Positions 37,254 through 45,655 of a stretch of 64,000 nucleotides of DNA are shown here, piece after piece. Where the stretch lies: NCBI RefSeq assembly GCF_005886105.2, contig NZ_PNCO02000002.1, positions 124,001 to 188,000 of the forward strand, in the 5' to 3' direction. This DNA is from Pseudoalteromonas galatheae. Its GTDB lineage: Bacteria; Pseudomonadota; Gammaproteobacteria; Enterobacterales; Alteromonadaceae. Every line of letters starts with the position of its first letter. The stretch's first letter is position 1. The notes below the pieces were generated by a model. That model did not search any database, had not been told where the DNA came from, and was given only the letters and a program-made list of their open reading frames with translations. The translations under genes and the position numbers were made by a program.

Positions 37254-40200
37254 TTAATCCTTTACAGGAATAGTATTAGGGGGACTCTGTGCTTCGCGTA
37301 TTTTTGGCGTGTATATTCGTTTAGTCATCACCATAAAGAAAATTGGTGTAAACAATAGACCAAACAAGGTAACCCCTATCATTCCTGAGAATACCGCAAT
37401 ACCCATGGTTTCGCGCATTTCAGCACCCGCACCAGTTGCAAGTACCAGAGGTACAACCCCTGCGGTAAAGGCAATTGACGTCATCAAAATAGGACGTAAA
37501 CGTAGTTTACATGCCTCAATAATTGACTCCAAATTAGTCTTGCCTTGCTCGTACTCTTCTTTTGCAAATTCCACCATTAGGATTGCATTTTTACACGCCA
37601 AAGCAACCAAAACGATAAGTGCAATCTGGGTAAAGATATTATTGTCACCCCCTGTTAGCCACACCCCAACTAATGCTGACAGTATGGTCATTGGTACAAT
37701 GAGGATGATTGCAAATGGTAGCTTTAGGCTTTCGTATTGCGATGCCAAAACCATAAACACCAAGAGTACAACCAGTGGGAAGATATACACCATCACGTTA
37801 CCCGCGAGGATCTGCTGATAGGTGACTTCAGTCCACTCAAATGCCATGCCTTCGCTAAGCGTTTCGTTTAGCACTGCTTCAATTGCCATTTGCGCTTGAT
37901 CCGAAGAATAGCCGGGCGCAGGGCTGCCATTTAACTCGGCAGTCGGATACCCGTTATAGTGCATAACACGATCAGGTCCCGTTGTCGGCGTGACTTTGAG
38001 TACTGCGCCAAGTGGCACCATTTGACCATAGTTATTTCTTACTTTGTAAGACAGAATTTGTGCTGGATCTGAGCGAAAGTTAGCGTCAGCTTGAGCGGTG
38101 ACCTGATAAGTGCGGCCAAATAAGTTAAAGTCATTAACGTACATTGAACCTAAATAGATCTGTAATGCATTAAACACCTCCTCAAGCGGTACGCCTTGTA
38201 CCATAGCTTGCTCACGGTCGATATCAATGTCCATTTGTGGTACTTGGATCCTAAAGCTTGAGTACAGTCCCATTAGCTCCGGCTGCTGCTGCGCTTTTGC
38301 TATCACTGCTTGTAAGTCCGAGAATAGTTTTTCAAATCCGAGGTTTGCTCTATCTTCAATTTGCAGTTTAAAACCACCAGTGGTGCCTAAGCCTTGAATT
38401 GGTGGCGGTGGGAACACCGCAACAAACGCTTCATCTATGATGGCAAACTTTTGATTAAGCTGCGCTGCGATTGACGACGCATACAACTCAGGCGATGTGC
38501 GATTTTCAAATTTGTCTAGGGCAACAAATACAATCCCGCTATTTGGGCTGTTTGTAAAACCATTTACTGAAAGCCCAGGGAAAGACACAGAATGTAAAAC
38601 GCCTGGAGTCTGTAATGCAATTTGTTCCATCTCACGTACAACGGCTTCTGTTCTATCCAAACTCGCAGCGTCTGGCAGTTGGGCAATCGCAACAAGATAC
38701 TGTTTGTCCTGCTGCGGAATAAAGCCGCCAGGGATGGTGCTAAACAACTTAGTAGTAGCAAAAATTAACCCTAAATAAACCACCAACACAATGGTGCTCA
38801 GTCTAATAAGTTTTTTTACTAGTCCAACATAGCCGTGAGCTGCCTTATCAAAAAAGCGATTAAACGGTTTGAATAGCCACTGACCAAACAATTTATCTAA
38901 CACTACTGTGAGTTTGTCAGGTTTAGCACCGTGCGGTTTTAACAGTAGTGCAGCTAGCGCTGGTGATAATGTTAATGAGTTAAATGCCGAGATCAGCGTC
39001 GAAATCGTGATCGTGAGGGCAAACTGTTTGTAAAACTGGCCTGACAACCCGGTAATAAATGCAGTTGGAATAAACACTGCACAAAGCACCAATGCAATCG
39101 CTATAATAGGGCCTGTCACCTCCGACATCGCTTGTTTAGTTGCCTCAAAGGGCGCAAGGCCGTTTTCAATATTACGCTCAACGTTTTCAACCACGACGAT
39201 GGCATCATCGACTACGATACCGATTGCCAGTACCAAACCAAACAACGACAACGTATTGATAGAAACACCAAGCCACTGCATTGCAGCAAAAGTACCAACT
39301 AACGATACAGGCACGGCCACCAGCGGAATAATCGAAGCGCGCCATGTTTGCAAGAATAAGATAACAACTAATACCACAAGTACGATGGCTTCTAATAATG
39401 TCGAAATTACCGCATCGATTGAGCCGCGAACAAAGATTGTCGGATCGTAAACGATATCGTATTCAACCCCTTCAGGAAAACGTGTCGATAACTCTTTCAT
39501 GGTTTCACGCACCTGATCCGACAGCTCTATCGCGTTAGAACCAGGACGCTGGAAAATCGGCATTGCCACCGCTTCGTTACCATCTAGCAAAGCTCTTAAC
39601 GCGTAGTTATCTTGTCCAAGCTCAACTCGGCCAATGTCTTTGAGTCTAGTGATCGCACCATCGCCTGATACGCTAACAATAATATTGTCAAATTCACTGG
39701 TATCTGCCAAACGGCCTTTAACGTTTAACAGAATTTGGAATTGATTTTCATTGGTTGTGGGTTGAGCACCCAAAGAGCCAGCTGCTACTTGGCGGTTTTG
39801 TTGTTGGATTGCTCGGACCACATCGCTTGCGGTTAAGTTTCTTTCAGCCAATTGCTCGGGGTTTAGCCATATCCGCAACGCGTATTTACCGCCGCCGAAT
39901 AGTTTTACATCACCAACTCCCGGCAAACGCGCTATCTGATCTTTGACATAAATATCGGCATAGTTAGAGAGGTAGCTGGTATCATGCGAGCCACTTGGCG
40001 ATACCAAGTGCACCACCATAGTGAGATCTGGTGACGCCTTTTCAGCCACAACCCCTAAGCGTTGTACTTCTTGCGGTAATCTTGGAATAGCGCTATTTAC
40101 TCGGTTTTGTACTTGCACTTGGGCTCGGTCTAAGTCAGTACCAAGTGCAAAAGTCACGGTAAGTGTTAAACGACCATCACTGGTTGCTTGAGAAAACATA

Positions 40201-40436
40201 TACAGCATGTTTTCAACACCATTGATCTCTTGTTCAAGCGGCGTTGCAACGGTTTCAGCAATGACTTTTGGGTTGGCACCGGGGTAGGTTGCAGATACCA
40301 CAACGGTCGGCGGGACCACCTCTGGATACTCACTCACGGGAAGCTGAAAAAGGGAAATGGCCCCAGCGATTAATATCACGAGTGACATCATCGCCGCAAA
40401 AATAGGGCGCTTAATGAAAAAATGGGAAAATTTCAT
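37254..40436 (-). CDS. RND (HAE1/AcrB-type) multidrug efflux permease
   Basis: A 1060-residue proton-driven efflux permease. It opens MKFSHFFIKRPIFAAMMSLV, and SATYPGANPKVIAETVATPLE enters the first porter domain. The relay helix GIVVDDAIVVVENVERNIE near 408 keeps both Asp residues, unlike the RND protein at 17589. The second periplasmic half (GGFKLQIEDR) and C-terminal bundle (FTAGVVPLVLATGAGAE) are complete. It is two bases downstream of its adaptor gene. No outer-membrane factor is encoded nearby, so it must share a TolC-like channel. Confidence 0.93.
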   Translation of the reverse strand: MKFSHFFIKRPIFAAMMSLVILIAGAISLFQLPVSEYPEVVPPTVVVSATYPGANPKVIAETVATPLEQEINGVENMLYMFSQATSDGRLTLTVTFALGTDLDRAQVQVQNRVNSAIPRLPQEVQRLGVVAEKASPDLTMVVHLVSPSGSHDTSYLSNYADIYVKDQIARLPGVGDVKLFGGGKYALRIWLNPEQLAERNLTASDVVRAIQQQNRQVAAGSLGAQPTTNENQFQILLNVKGRLADTSEFDNIIVSVSGDGAITRLKDIGRVELGQDNYALRALLDGNEAVAMPIFQRPGSNAIELSDQVRETMKELSTRFPEGVEYDIVYDPTIFVRGSIDAVISTLLEAIVLVVLVVILFLQTWRASIIPLVAVPVSLVGTFAAMQWLGVSINTLSLFGLVLAIGIVVDDAIVVVENVERNIENGLAPFEATKQAMSEVTGPIIAIALVLCAVFIPTAFITGLSGQFYKQFALTITISTLISAFNSLTLSPALAALLLKPHGAKPDKLTVVLDKLFGQWLFKPFNRFFDKAAHGYVGLVKKLIRLSTIVLVVYLGLIFATTKLFSTIPGGFIPQQDKQYLVAIAQLPDAASLDRTEAVVREMEQIALQTPGVLHSVSFPGLSVNGFTNSPNSGIVFVALDKFENRTSPELYASSIAAQLNQKFAIIDEAFVAVFPPPPIQGLGTTGGFKLQIEDRANLGFEKLFSDLQAVIAKAQQQPELMGLYSSFRIQVPQMDIDIDREQAMVQGVPLEEVFNALQIYLGSMYVNDFNLFGRTYQVTAQADANFRSDPAQILSYKVRNNYGQMVPLGAVLKVTPTTGPDRVMHYNGYPTAELNGSPAPGYSSDQAQMAIEAVLNETLSEGMAFEWTEVTYQQILAGNVMVYIFPLVVLLVFMVLASQYESLKLPFAIILIVPMTILSALVGVWLTGGDNNIFTQIALIVLVALACKNAILMVEFAKEEYEQGKTNLESIIEACKLRLRPILMTSIAFTAGVVPLVLATGAGAEMRETMGIAVFSGMIGVTLFGLLFTPIFFMVMTKRIYTPKIREAQSPPNTIPVKD

Positions 40437-40438
40437 TA

Positions 40439-41614
40439 TTAGTTTAATCCTTGTGAAGAATCGCTTGGCGTCATCGCAACCACTTCTGTGGCAATGTTAT
40501 CTGGCAAAGTAAGCGTCACGGAATTTGGGCTTATTGGCATGCCTGGGCCTACACGCGCTGGACCATTCACCGCGATACGCTCTCCTGCGGCTAAACCCGA
40601 TTCAACAGCGCGAAATTTGCCATAGCGATTACCGAGTGTGATTAGACGATATTCAAGTGTATTAGACTCATTTACAACTAGAACAAAACGATTTTTAAGA
40701 TCTGTACCAACTGCGCGGTCTGGAATTAATACTCGATCGTTTTGCTCACCGGATGAAAGACTCACTCGTGCAAACGAGCCGGGTCGTAGCTGTCCACTGC
40801 GATTATCAAAAGAAGCGCGTACTTTTAGGGTTCCGGAATGGTCATCAATGGCGTTGTCAATAAAGTCTAGCTCACCCATAACTGGCTGTGACTCACGGCC
40901 CAGTAGCTGTAATTTCACAGGAAGCGACTCACCTTCAGTCACTGATGCAAACTGACTATTCCAAGTGCGTTCATCGATATCGAAGTACGCATACATCTTA
41001 TCGGTTGCAACTATCGTAGTAAGTAACGTGTCGTTTGCTCTAATGGTGTTACCTTGAGTGACCTCGGCAAAGGAAATTTTGCCGCTGATTGGTGCTGTGA
41101 TCTTACTAAACTCTAAGTTTAGTTGGGCTGCTTTAAATGAAGCCCTAAGCGCATCTAGTTCGGCTTCACGCTGCGCGGTAAGCGAAACACGAGCATCGAC
41201 CTCTTCGGTCGAAATCGCTTTTTGCTTGCTTAATCGAAGCGCTCGCGCAGACTCACTTTTTGCTTGCGAAAGCGCCGCTTCGGCACGTTTCACCTGTGCG
41301 GCAAGGCTGGCAACCTCAGCTAGGAAAGTTCTGTCGTCCAGCTCAAATAGAACATCGCCTTGGCGCACCGTATCTCCTTCTTTGAAGTTTACCGAGCTGA
41401 TCACTCCCGTGACTCGAGCGCGAAGTGCGACTTCGTTTGGAGAAGAAAGACGTGTTGTATAGGTATGCCAATCAGCAATGCTAATTTGTGGTGTTGCAGC
41501 TACATCAATTGGTTGAATAGGCGGAGTTTGAATGCTTGCCTGCTCAGCTTCGCCACATGCACTTAGCAGTAGCAAAGCAGAAATAATCGTTGCGAGTTGC
41601 GTTGGTTTTAACAT
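40439..41614 (-). CDS. RND periplasmic adaptor lipoprotein of the second pump
   Basis: A 391-residue AcrA-type adaptor. The start at 41614 is chosen because a near-perfect AAAGGAGG lies just before it and it yields a clean lipoprotein signal, MLKPTQLATIISALLLLSAC (Cys20). In-frame ATGs at 41662 and 41653 would add 16 and 13 residues. The adaptor pattern follows: SPNEVALRARVTGVISSVNF, then EGDTVRQGDVLFELDDRTF, a hairpin to about 170, and TAPISGKISFAEVTQG. It is the first gene of the pump operon. A hairpin covering its ribosome-binding site is described separately. No local regulator gene is adjacent. Confidence 0.9.
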   Translation of the reverse strand: MLKPTQLATIISALLLLSACGEAEQASIQTPPIQPIDVAATPQISIADWHTYTTRLSSPNEVALRARVTGVISSVNFKEGDTVRQGDVLFELDDRTFLAEVASLAAQVKRAEAALSQAKSESARALRLSKQKAISTEEVDARVSLTAQREAELDALRASFKAAQLNLEFSKITAPISGKISFAEVTQGNTIRANDTLLTTIVATDKMYAYFDIDERTWNSQFASVTEGESLPVKLQLLGRESQPVMGELDFIDNAIDDHSGTLKVRASFDNRSGQLRPGSFARVSLSSGEQNDRVLIPDRAVGTDLKNRFVLVVNESNTLEYRLITLGNRYGKFRAVESGLAAGERIAVNGPARVGPGMPISPNSVTLTLPDNIATEVVAMTPSDSSQGLN

Positions 41615-41644
41615 AGTTCCTCCTTTGTGTATGGAGGTAACTAT
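41613..41644 (-). promoter_or_regulatory. Hairpin occluding the ribosome-binding site and start of the adaptor gene
   Basis: In the mRNA, ATAGTT-A-CCTCC pairs with GGAGG-AACTAT across a nine-base loop: 11 base pairs with one bulge. The right arm contains the whole GGAGG and reaches into the ATG at 41614. It may be an RNA control element, or the same dyad in DNA may be a repressor operator. Confidence 0.55.
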
Positions 41645-41815
41645 ACGTTTCATTTGTTGCATTAAATATAAGTAAAATGGAATATGATTGGTGCTTAATT
41701 GGAATCAATTGACTTGAATAAAAAATCAAATGATTTTTTTATGTGATTTGCGTGAGATCTAAGATAAATCCTCTCGATTGATTTAAAATAACAAAAAGTC
41801 TAATGGAATTGAATT

Positions 41816-42739
41816 ATGTCTAACGTCAACCATTTACAATCCCTTTTGAGTGTGTTGCTGAATAAAAGTGACGATGCAGTTGCTATTGTCAGCAACAAAT
41901 CGGTACTTGAATTTTGTAATAAAGCAATGGCAAAGCTAATCGGACAACCTTCGTCTCATTTAACTGGGCGCACACTGAGTAATATCTTCGACCCACAAAC
42001 AGACGATACGTTTGATGACAGGCTCGATGGGGATGAACTCACCGAGTGGTTTTTAGGCTTAAGCAATGGCTGTGAATTAGACTATCCAGAAATTGAAATT
42101 GATACCTTAAACGGTGAGTTTTTTAAATTACGATGTTTTCCGTTGCAAGATGATGCCTTTGCTATCTACGGAGACAATATCACTACAACAAAGGCGATGT
42201 GTAGCGAACTCGAACATTTACGTAAAGAACTTGATTTTATTACCAAAACTGATCCATTAACCGGCGTCGCCAGTCGTAGGCAGCTAAGCGATAAAATTGA
42301 TAGTCAAATTAGGTTATATGAACGTTACAGAACACCGTTTAGTGTGATACTGACAGATCTTGATAACTTCCGTGCAATTAACGAGCGATTCGGTCATGAA
42401 GCGGGAGATATGGTATTAGTTCATGTGAGCTCATTACTCTCTGAAATGTTAAGAGACACGGATTTAATAGCCCGATTAGGTGGAGAGGAATTCGCGTTGG
42501 TGCTGCCCAATACTGGGTTAGAGGGCGCGACCCTTGTTGCCGAGCGAGCACGCAACCTGATTGAGCAGACATCATTTCAGATTGCCGTAGCAGAGGAGGT
42601 CGATATTACCAGCTCTTTTGGGGTCGCTGAATTTGGCGCGGGCGAGACTGGTGTTGAAAGCATTGTGCGTCGCGCAGATACAATGTTACAAGAAGCCAAA
42701 GTTAATGGCAGGAATCAAGTTATTCCAAATCCGCACTAA
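41816..42739 (+). CDS. PAS-GGDEF diguanylate cyclase
   Basis: A 307-residue cytoplasmic protein. An N-terminal PAS-like domain (about 10-125, SDDAVAIVSNKSVLEFCNKAMAKL) is joined by a short helical linker to a GGDEF domain (about 140-303). The active-site loop is GGEEF in ARLGGEEFALVLP (about 222-226). An inhibitory I-site RDTD lies exactly five residues before it, so product inhibition is likely. DLDNFRAINERFGHEAGD supplies the metal-binding Asp. It makes c-di-GMP in response to an unknown PAS signal. It is divergent from the second RND operon and stands alone. Confidence 0.9.
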   Translation: MSNVNHLQSLLSVLLNKSDDAVAIVSNKSVLEFCNKAMAKLIGQPSSHLTGRTLSNIFDPQTDDTFDDRLDGDELTEWFLGLSNGCELDYPEIEIDTLNGEFFKLRCFPLQDDAFAIYGDNITTTKAMCSELEHLRKELDFITKTDPLTGVASRRQLSDKIDSQIRLYERYRTPFSVILTDLDNFRAINERFGHEAGDMVLVHVSSLLSEMLRDTDLIARLGGEEFALVLPNTGLEGATLVAERARNLIEQTSFQIAVAEEVDITSSFGVAEFGAGETGVESIVRRADTMLQEAKVNGRNQVIPNPH

Positions 42740-42781
42740 TTAAGGCCAATCGTTAAAATGTAATAATGCTTAACTAAGCTA

Positions 42782-42838
42782 GTTCCTTCGAGCAGTAGAT
42801 AAGTGCGCCTAATATGGCGCATTTTGAAGTTAAGGAAC
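42782..42838 (+). promoter_or_regulatory. Leader structure sequestering the phosphatase ribosome-binding site
   Basis: GTTCCTT (42782-42788) is complementary to AAGGAAC (42832-42838), the only good Shine-Dalgarno before the next gene. Between them TGCGCC/GGCGCA (42804-42809, 42816-42821) forms an inner hairpin followed by TTTT, which could also be a weak terminator of the cyclase gene. The two readings are not exclusive. Confidence 0.45.
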
Positions 42839-42845
42839 AATGATA

Positions 42846-44552
42846 ATGGCAAGTTTTACCCGTCGAGATTTTATTAAAAGTGCATTAATGGGCGTTGGCG
42901 CGGCAACAATTAGCGTCTCGTTAGTAGGTTGCGGCAGTAGTGATAGTAAAGCCGTTGCAAGCAACGATTTTGCTGTCGTATTTAATCATGGTGTCGCAAG
43001 TGGCGATCCTTTAGCTGATAGCGTTATATTGTGGACGCGTGTCACTCCTGAAGGTACACCCAATAGTGTGGATGTCACTCTACAAGTATCAGAATCAGAA
43101 GACTTTGGTGTCTTACTACAAAGCCACCAGCTGGCCGCATTAGCAAAAAACGATTACACCGTTAAAGTAGATCTTAATGGCCTGACTGCAAATAGCCGCT
43201 ACTTTTATCGCTTTGTCACTAAGGAAACGCATTCTCCCATAGGTAAATGCAAGACCTTACCCGTTAACGATGTCACTCAGGTAAAACTTGCCGTGATGTC
43301 TTGTGCAAATTATCCGGCAGGTTACTTTCATGTCTACGCAGAGGCTGCAAAACGCAGTGATTTAGACGCGGTATTACATTTAGGTGACTACATATACGAA
43401 TATGGGATGGGTGGGTATGCCACTGAAAATGCCGACGCTATGGGCCGAGGGCTGGATGCAGATAATGCGAACGAGATTATTTCATTAAATGATTATCGTC
43501 GTCGCTATGCTAAATATCGTACCGACTTTGGCCTGCAAGCTCTCCACGCCAGTACGCCATTTATTGCGGTATGGGACGACCATGAGGTATGTAATGACTC
43601 ATACATGGATGGTGCTGAGAACCATAACGAAGGGGAAGGGGAGTACACAGCCCGGAGGCTTGCCGCACTGCAAGCCTACTATGAATGGATGCCAGTACGT
43701 CCGATGGTTAAGGATCAACTCGAGAGCCTCTATCGTAAATTTGAATTTGGCGATTTGTTGTCACTTTATATGCTAGATACTCGTCACGAGAGCCGAGCTA
43801 AAGCACTTGACTATCAAGATTATATTGACCCTACAACAGGACAAGTGGATTTTGTCGGATTTCAGGCGGATCTCACCGCGCCTTCCCAACAGCTGTTGGG
43901 TATAAATCAATTGACTTGGCTAACCGATAACATGAAGACATCGGCAGCGAAGTGGCAAGTCTTAGGGCAACAAGTATTGATGACCAAAATGGTGATCCCA
44001 GCCGAGCTGCTTATGTCTCTTGCAAATCCTTCTGCACAAATGTCGACGCAATTAACAGAGCTTGCTCAAATTAAGAGCAGACTGCTTGCTGGTGATTCAA
44101 CGTTGTCAGAACAAGAAAAGGCGCGAGTCACGTCTACCGCTCCTTATAACTTGGATGCATGGGATGGCTATCCGATTGAACGTGAAGTGATTTTACAAAC
44201 AGCAAAAGCGGCCAATAAAAACTTAGTTGTCGTTGCTGGAGATACGCACAACGCGTGGTCTGGTAAGCTCTGCGATGCAAGCGGAACCGTTTGTGGCCAA
44301 GAATACGCAACAGCTTCTGTCAGCTCCCCTGGGCTTGAGCATTACTTGCAATTGGGCGATGAGCAGGCGCTACAATTTGCTGAGGTATTGCAATTACTAG
44401 TCGATGACCTTGAGTATGCGAATATTCATCAGCGTGGTTATTTAACGCTTAATTTCACAAAAGAGAAGGTGGAAAGTGAGTGGCATTTTGTCAATACAGT
44501 TAAGCAAGAGCAGTTTGAAAGCCACAATAAACAGCGCGAGCTTTTACTTTAG
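42846..44552 (+). CDS. phoD: PhoD-type alkaline phosphatase/phosphodiesterase, Tat-exported
   Basis: A 568-residue exported metallophosphoesterase. The ATG at 42846 is placed eight bases after AAGGAAC; the ATG at 42840 is too close to it. The N terminus MASFTRRDFIKSALMGVGAA is a twin-arginine signal (TRRDFIK), followed by LVGCGSS, a possible lipobox. A PhoD N-terminal domain precedes the catalytic part: CANYPAGYFHVY, LHLGDYIYEYGMGGY, VWDDHEVCNDSY and VVAGDTHNAWSG carry the metal ligands. PhoD enzymes release phosphate from phosphodi- and monoesters with Ca and Fe. No Pho box was recognised upstream. Confidence 0.9.
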   Translation: MASFTRRDFIKSALMGVGAATISVSLVGCGSSDSKAVASNDFAVVFNHGVASGDPLADSVILWTRVTPEGTPNSVDVTLQVSESEDFGVLLQSHQLAALAKNDYTVKVDLNGLTANSRYFYRFVTKETHSPIGKCKTLPVNDVTQVKLAVMSCANYPAGYFHVYAEAAKRSDLDAVLHLGDYIYEYGMGGYATENADAMGRGLDADNANEIISLNDYRRRYAKYRTDFGLQALHASTPFIAVWDDHEVCNDSYMDGAENHNEGEGEYTARRLAALQAYYEWMPVRPMVKDQLESLYRKFEFGDLLSLYMLDTRHESRAKALDYQDYIDPTTGQVDFVGFQADLTAPSQQLLGINQLTWLTDNMKTSAAKWQVLGQQVLMTKMVIPAELLMSLANPSAQMSTQLTELAQIKSRLLAGDSTLSEQEKARVTSTAPYNLDAWDGYPIEREVILQTAKAANKNLVVVAGDTHNAWSGKLCDASGTVCGQEYATASVSSPGLEHYLQLGDEQALQFAEVLQLLVDDLEYANIHQRGYLTLNFTKEKVESEWHFVNTVKQEQFESHNKQRELLL

Positions 44553-44613
44553 GTACTAAAAGCAATTCGCGAGACACTAATTTACTGCTTAGTAAAAGGT
44601 GCGTAAAGGGGCT

Positions 44614-45558
44614 TTACAGCCCCTTACATTTAGCTATTTTATCTTGCGAGAGCAGCGCTGTTACCTTGAACGGTTTCTTTTTATCCCCTTTAACTTTAAC
44701 TTTTGCAATATCTAAATATTGAAAGTCTCCAGGAGCATTTAGACGCCATAGATTCTTTGACTGTTCAGAAAAGCAAAACTCTCCCGTATCTCCATGTATC
44801 AACAACAACGGATAACTCAGTCGGGCTGCATATTCTGCAAGTGTCTCTCGATATAATTGATAACCATCACATTTAGCTTTTGAGTTTTTATGACATCGTC
44901 CTGAGTGCTTCTCTTTTTGATACAAGTCTGCTTGTAGAAATATCACCGCGGCTTTATGGCTTGGTGTTAGCAAGCTATTTAACCACTTCATATTCTCGAC
45001 ATCACGACGATAGGACTCAGCGTGCACCGCTGTTTTATCAGATAATAATATTTGTCTGCGACCACTGTTGGTGCCTGGTACATGTAAGGTTAAAAACTGT
45101 ACAGCACCCACTATCCAAGATTGATTTTCCGGTATTGTTTGCTGGCGACTGAACTTTGGCAGGTTAGGCATTTGTACTGCAAAGTGTTGACGAACGAAGT
45201 CTAATCTTTCTAGTTCATCAAACCTAGGGTTTAGGGTCTCACGGTCGCAGTCCGTCCAATCATTGTCTCCGGGAGTGAATATAAAAGGTTGATTACTCAC
45301 ACTTGAGATCAGGGCATAATTATCTTTAAGAAGCTGATCAGTACAGGGCTCAGCACCAGATTTCATATCACCTACATGCACCATAAAATCATGCTGTGTA
45401 TCGTTTACCTTTTCATGCAGTGCACCATTAGGCATCAGCATGGCCCTATCTATCTCCGTGTAGGGCATATCACCAAAGACTAAAAAGGACGCTGCCGAGG
45501 CTTGGAATACACTGAGCATAGGCATCACTGCCATGACGAATAATTTAACGAGCTGCAC
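44614..45558 (-). CDS. Exported calcineurin-like metallophosphoesterase
   Basis: A 314-residue protein with a Sec signal peptide (about 1-22, ending QASAAS) and calcineurin-like motifs: FLVFGDMPYTE (about 25-35), MVHVGDMKSG (about 59), FTPGDNDWTDC (about 94, in place of GNHD) and LLIHGDTGEF near 253. The substrate is unknown. It converges on the PhoD gene, so two phosphoesterases lie together, perhaps both for phosphate scavenging; I see no shared promoter. A 10-bp inverted repeat at 44603-44627 covers its last codons. Confidence 0.8.
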   Translation of the reverse strand: MQLVKLFVMAVMPMLSVFQASAASFLVFGDMPYTEIDRAMLMPNGALHEKVNDTQHDFMVHVGDMKSGAEPCTDQLLKDNYALISSVSNQPFIFTPGDNDWTDCDRETLNPRFDELERLDFVRQHFAVQMPNLPKFSRQQTIPENQSWIVGAVQFLTLHVPGTNSGRRQILLSDKTAVHAESYRRDVENMKWLNSLLTPSHKAAVIFLQADLYQKEKHSGRCHKNSKAKCDGYQLYRETLAEYAARLSYPLLLIHGDTGEFCFSEQSKNLWRLNAPGDFQYLDIAKVKVKGDKKKPFKVTALLSQDKIAKCKGL

Positions 45559-45625
45559 AATAATTCTCCTTTATGTTAGCAGCCTATCATACATCAACTC
45601 TATGACAGAAGAAGTCGCGCTCTCA

Positions 45626-45653
45626 ATAAAAAACGCCGCTACTTGCGGCGCTT
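45626..45653 (-). terminator. Terminator of the S9 peptidase gene
   Basis: On the minus strand GCGCCGC/GCGGCG-type arms (CGCCGC at 45634-45639, GCGGCG at 45645-45650) are followed by TTTTTTATT. It lies directly after the peptidase stop. Confidence 0.8.
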
Positions 45654-45655
45654 TG

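Noticed and set aside
17589..41614. Complete tripartite efflux operons
   Set aside because: Both RND pumps have adaptor and permease only; no outer-membrane channel gene is present in the window.
44603..44627. Inverted repeat as bidirectional terminator between two phosphatase genes
   Set aside because: GTAAAGGGGCT/AGCCCCTTAC is a good stem, but neither side is followed by a T-run and it lies in the last codons of the minus-strand gene.
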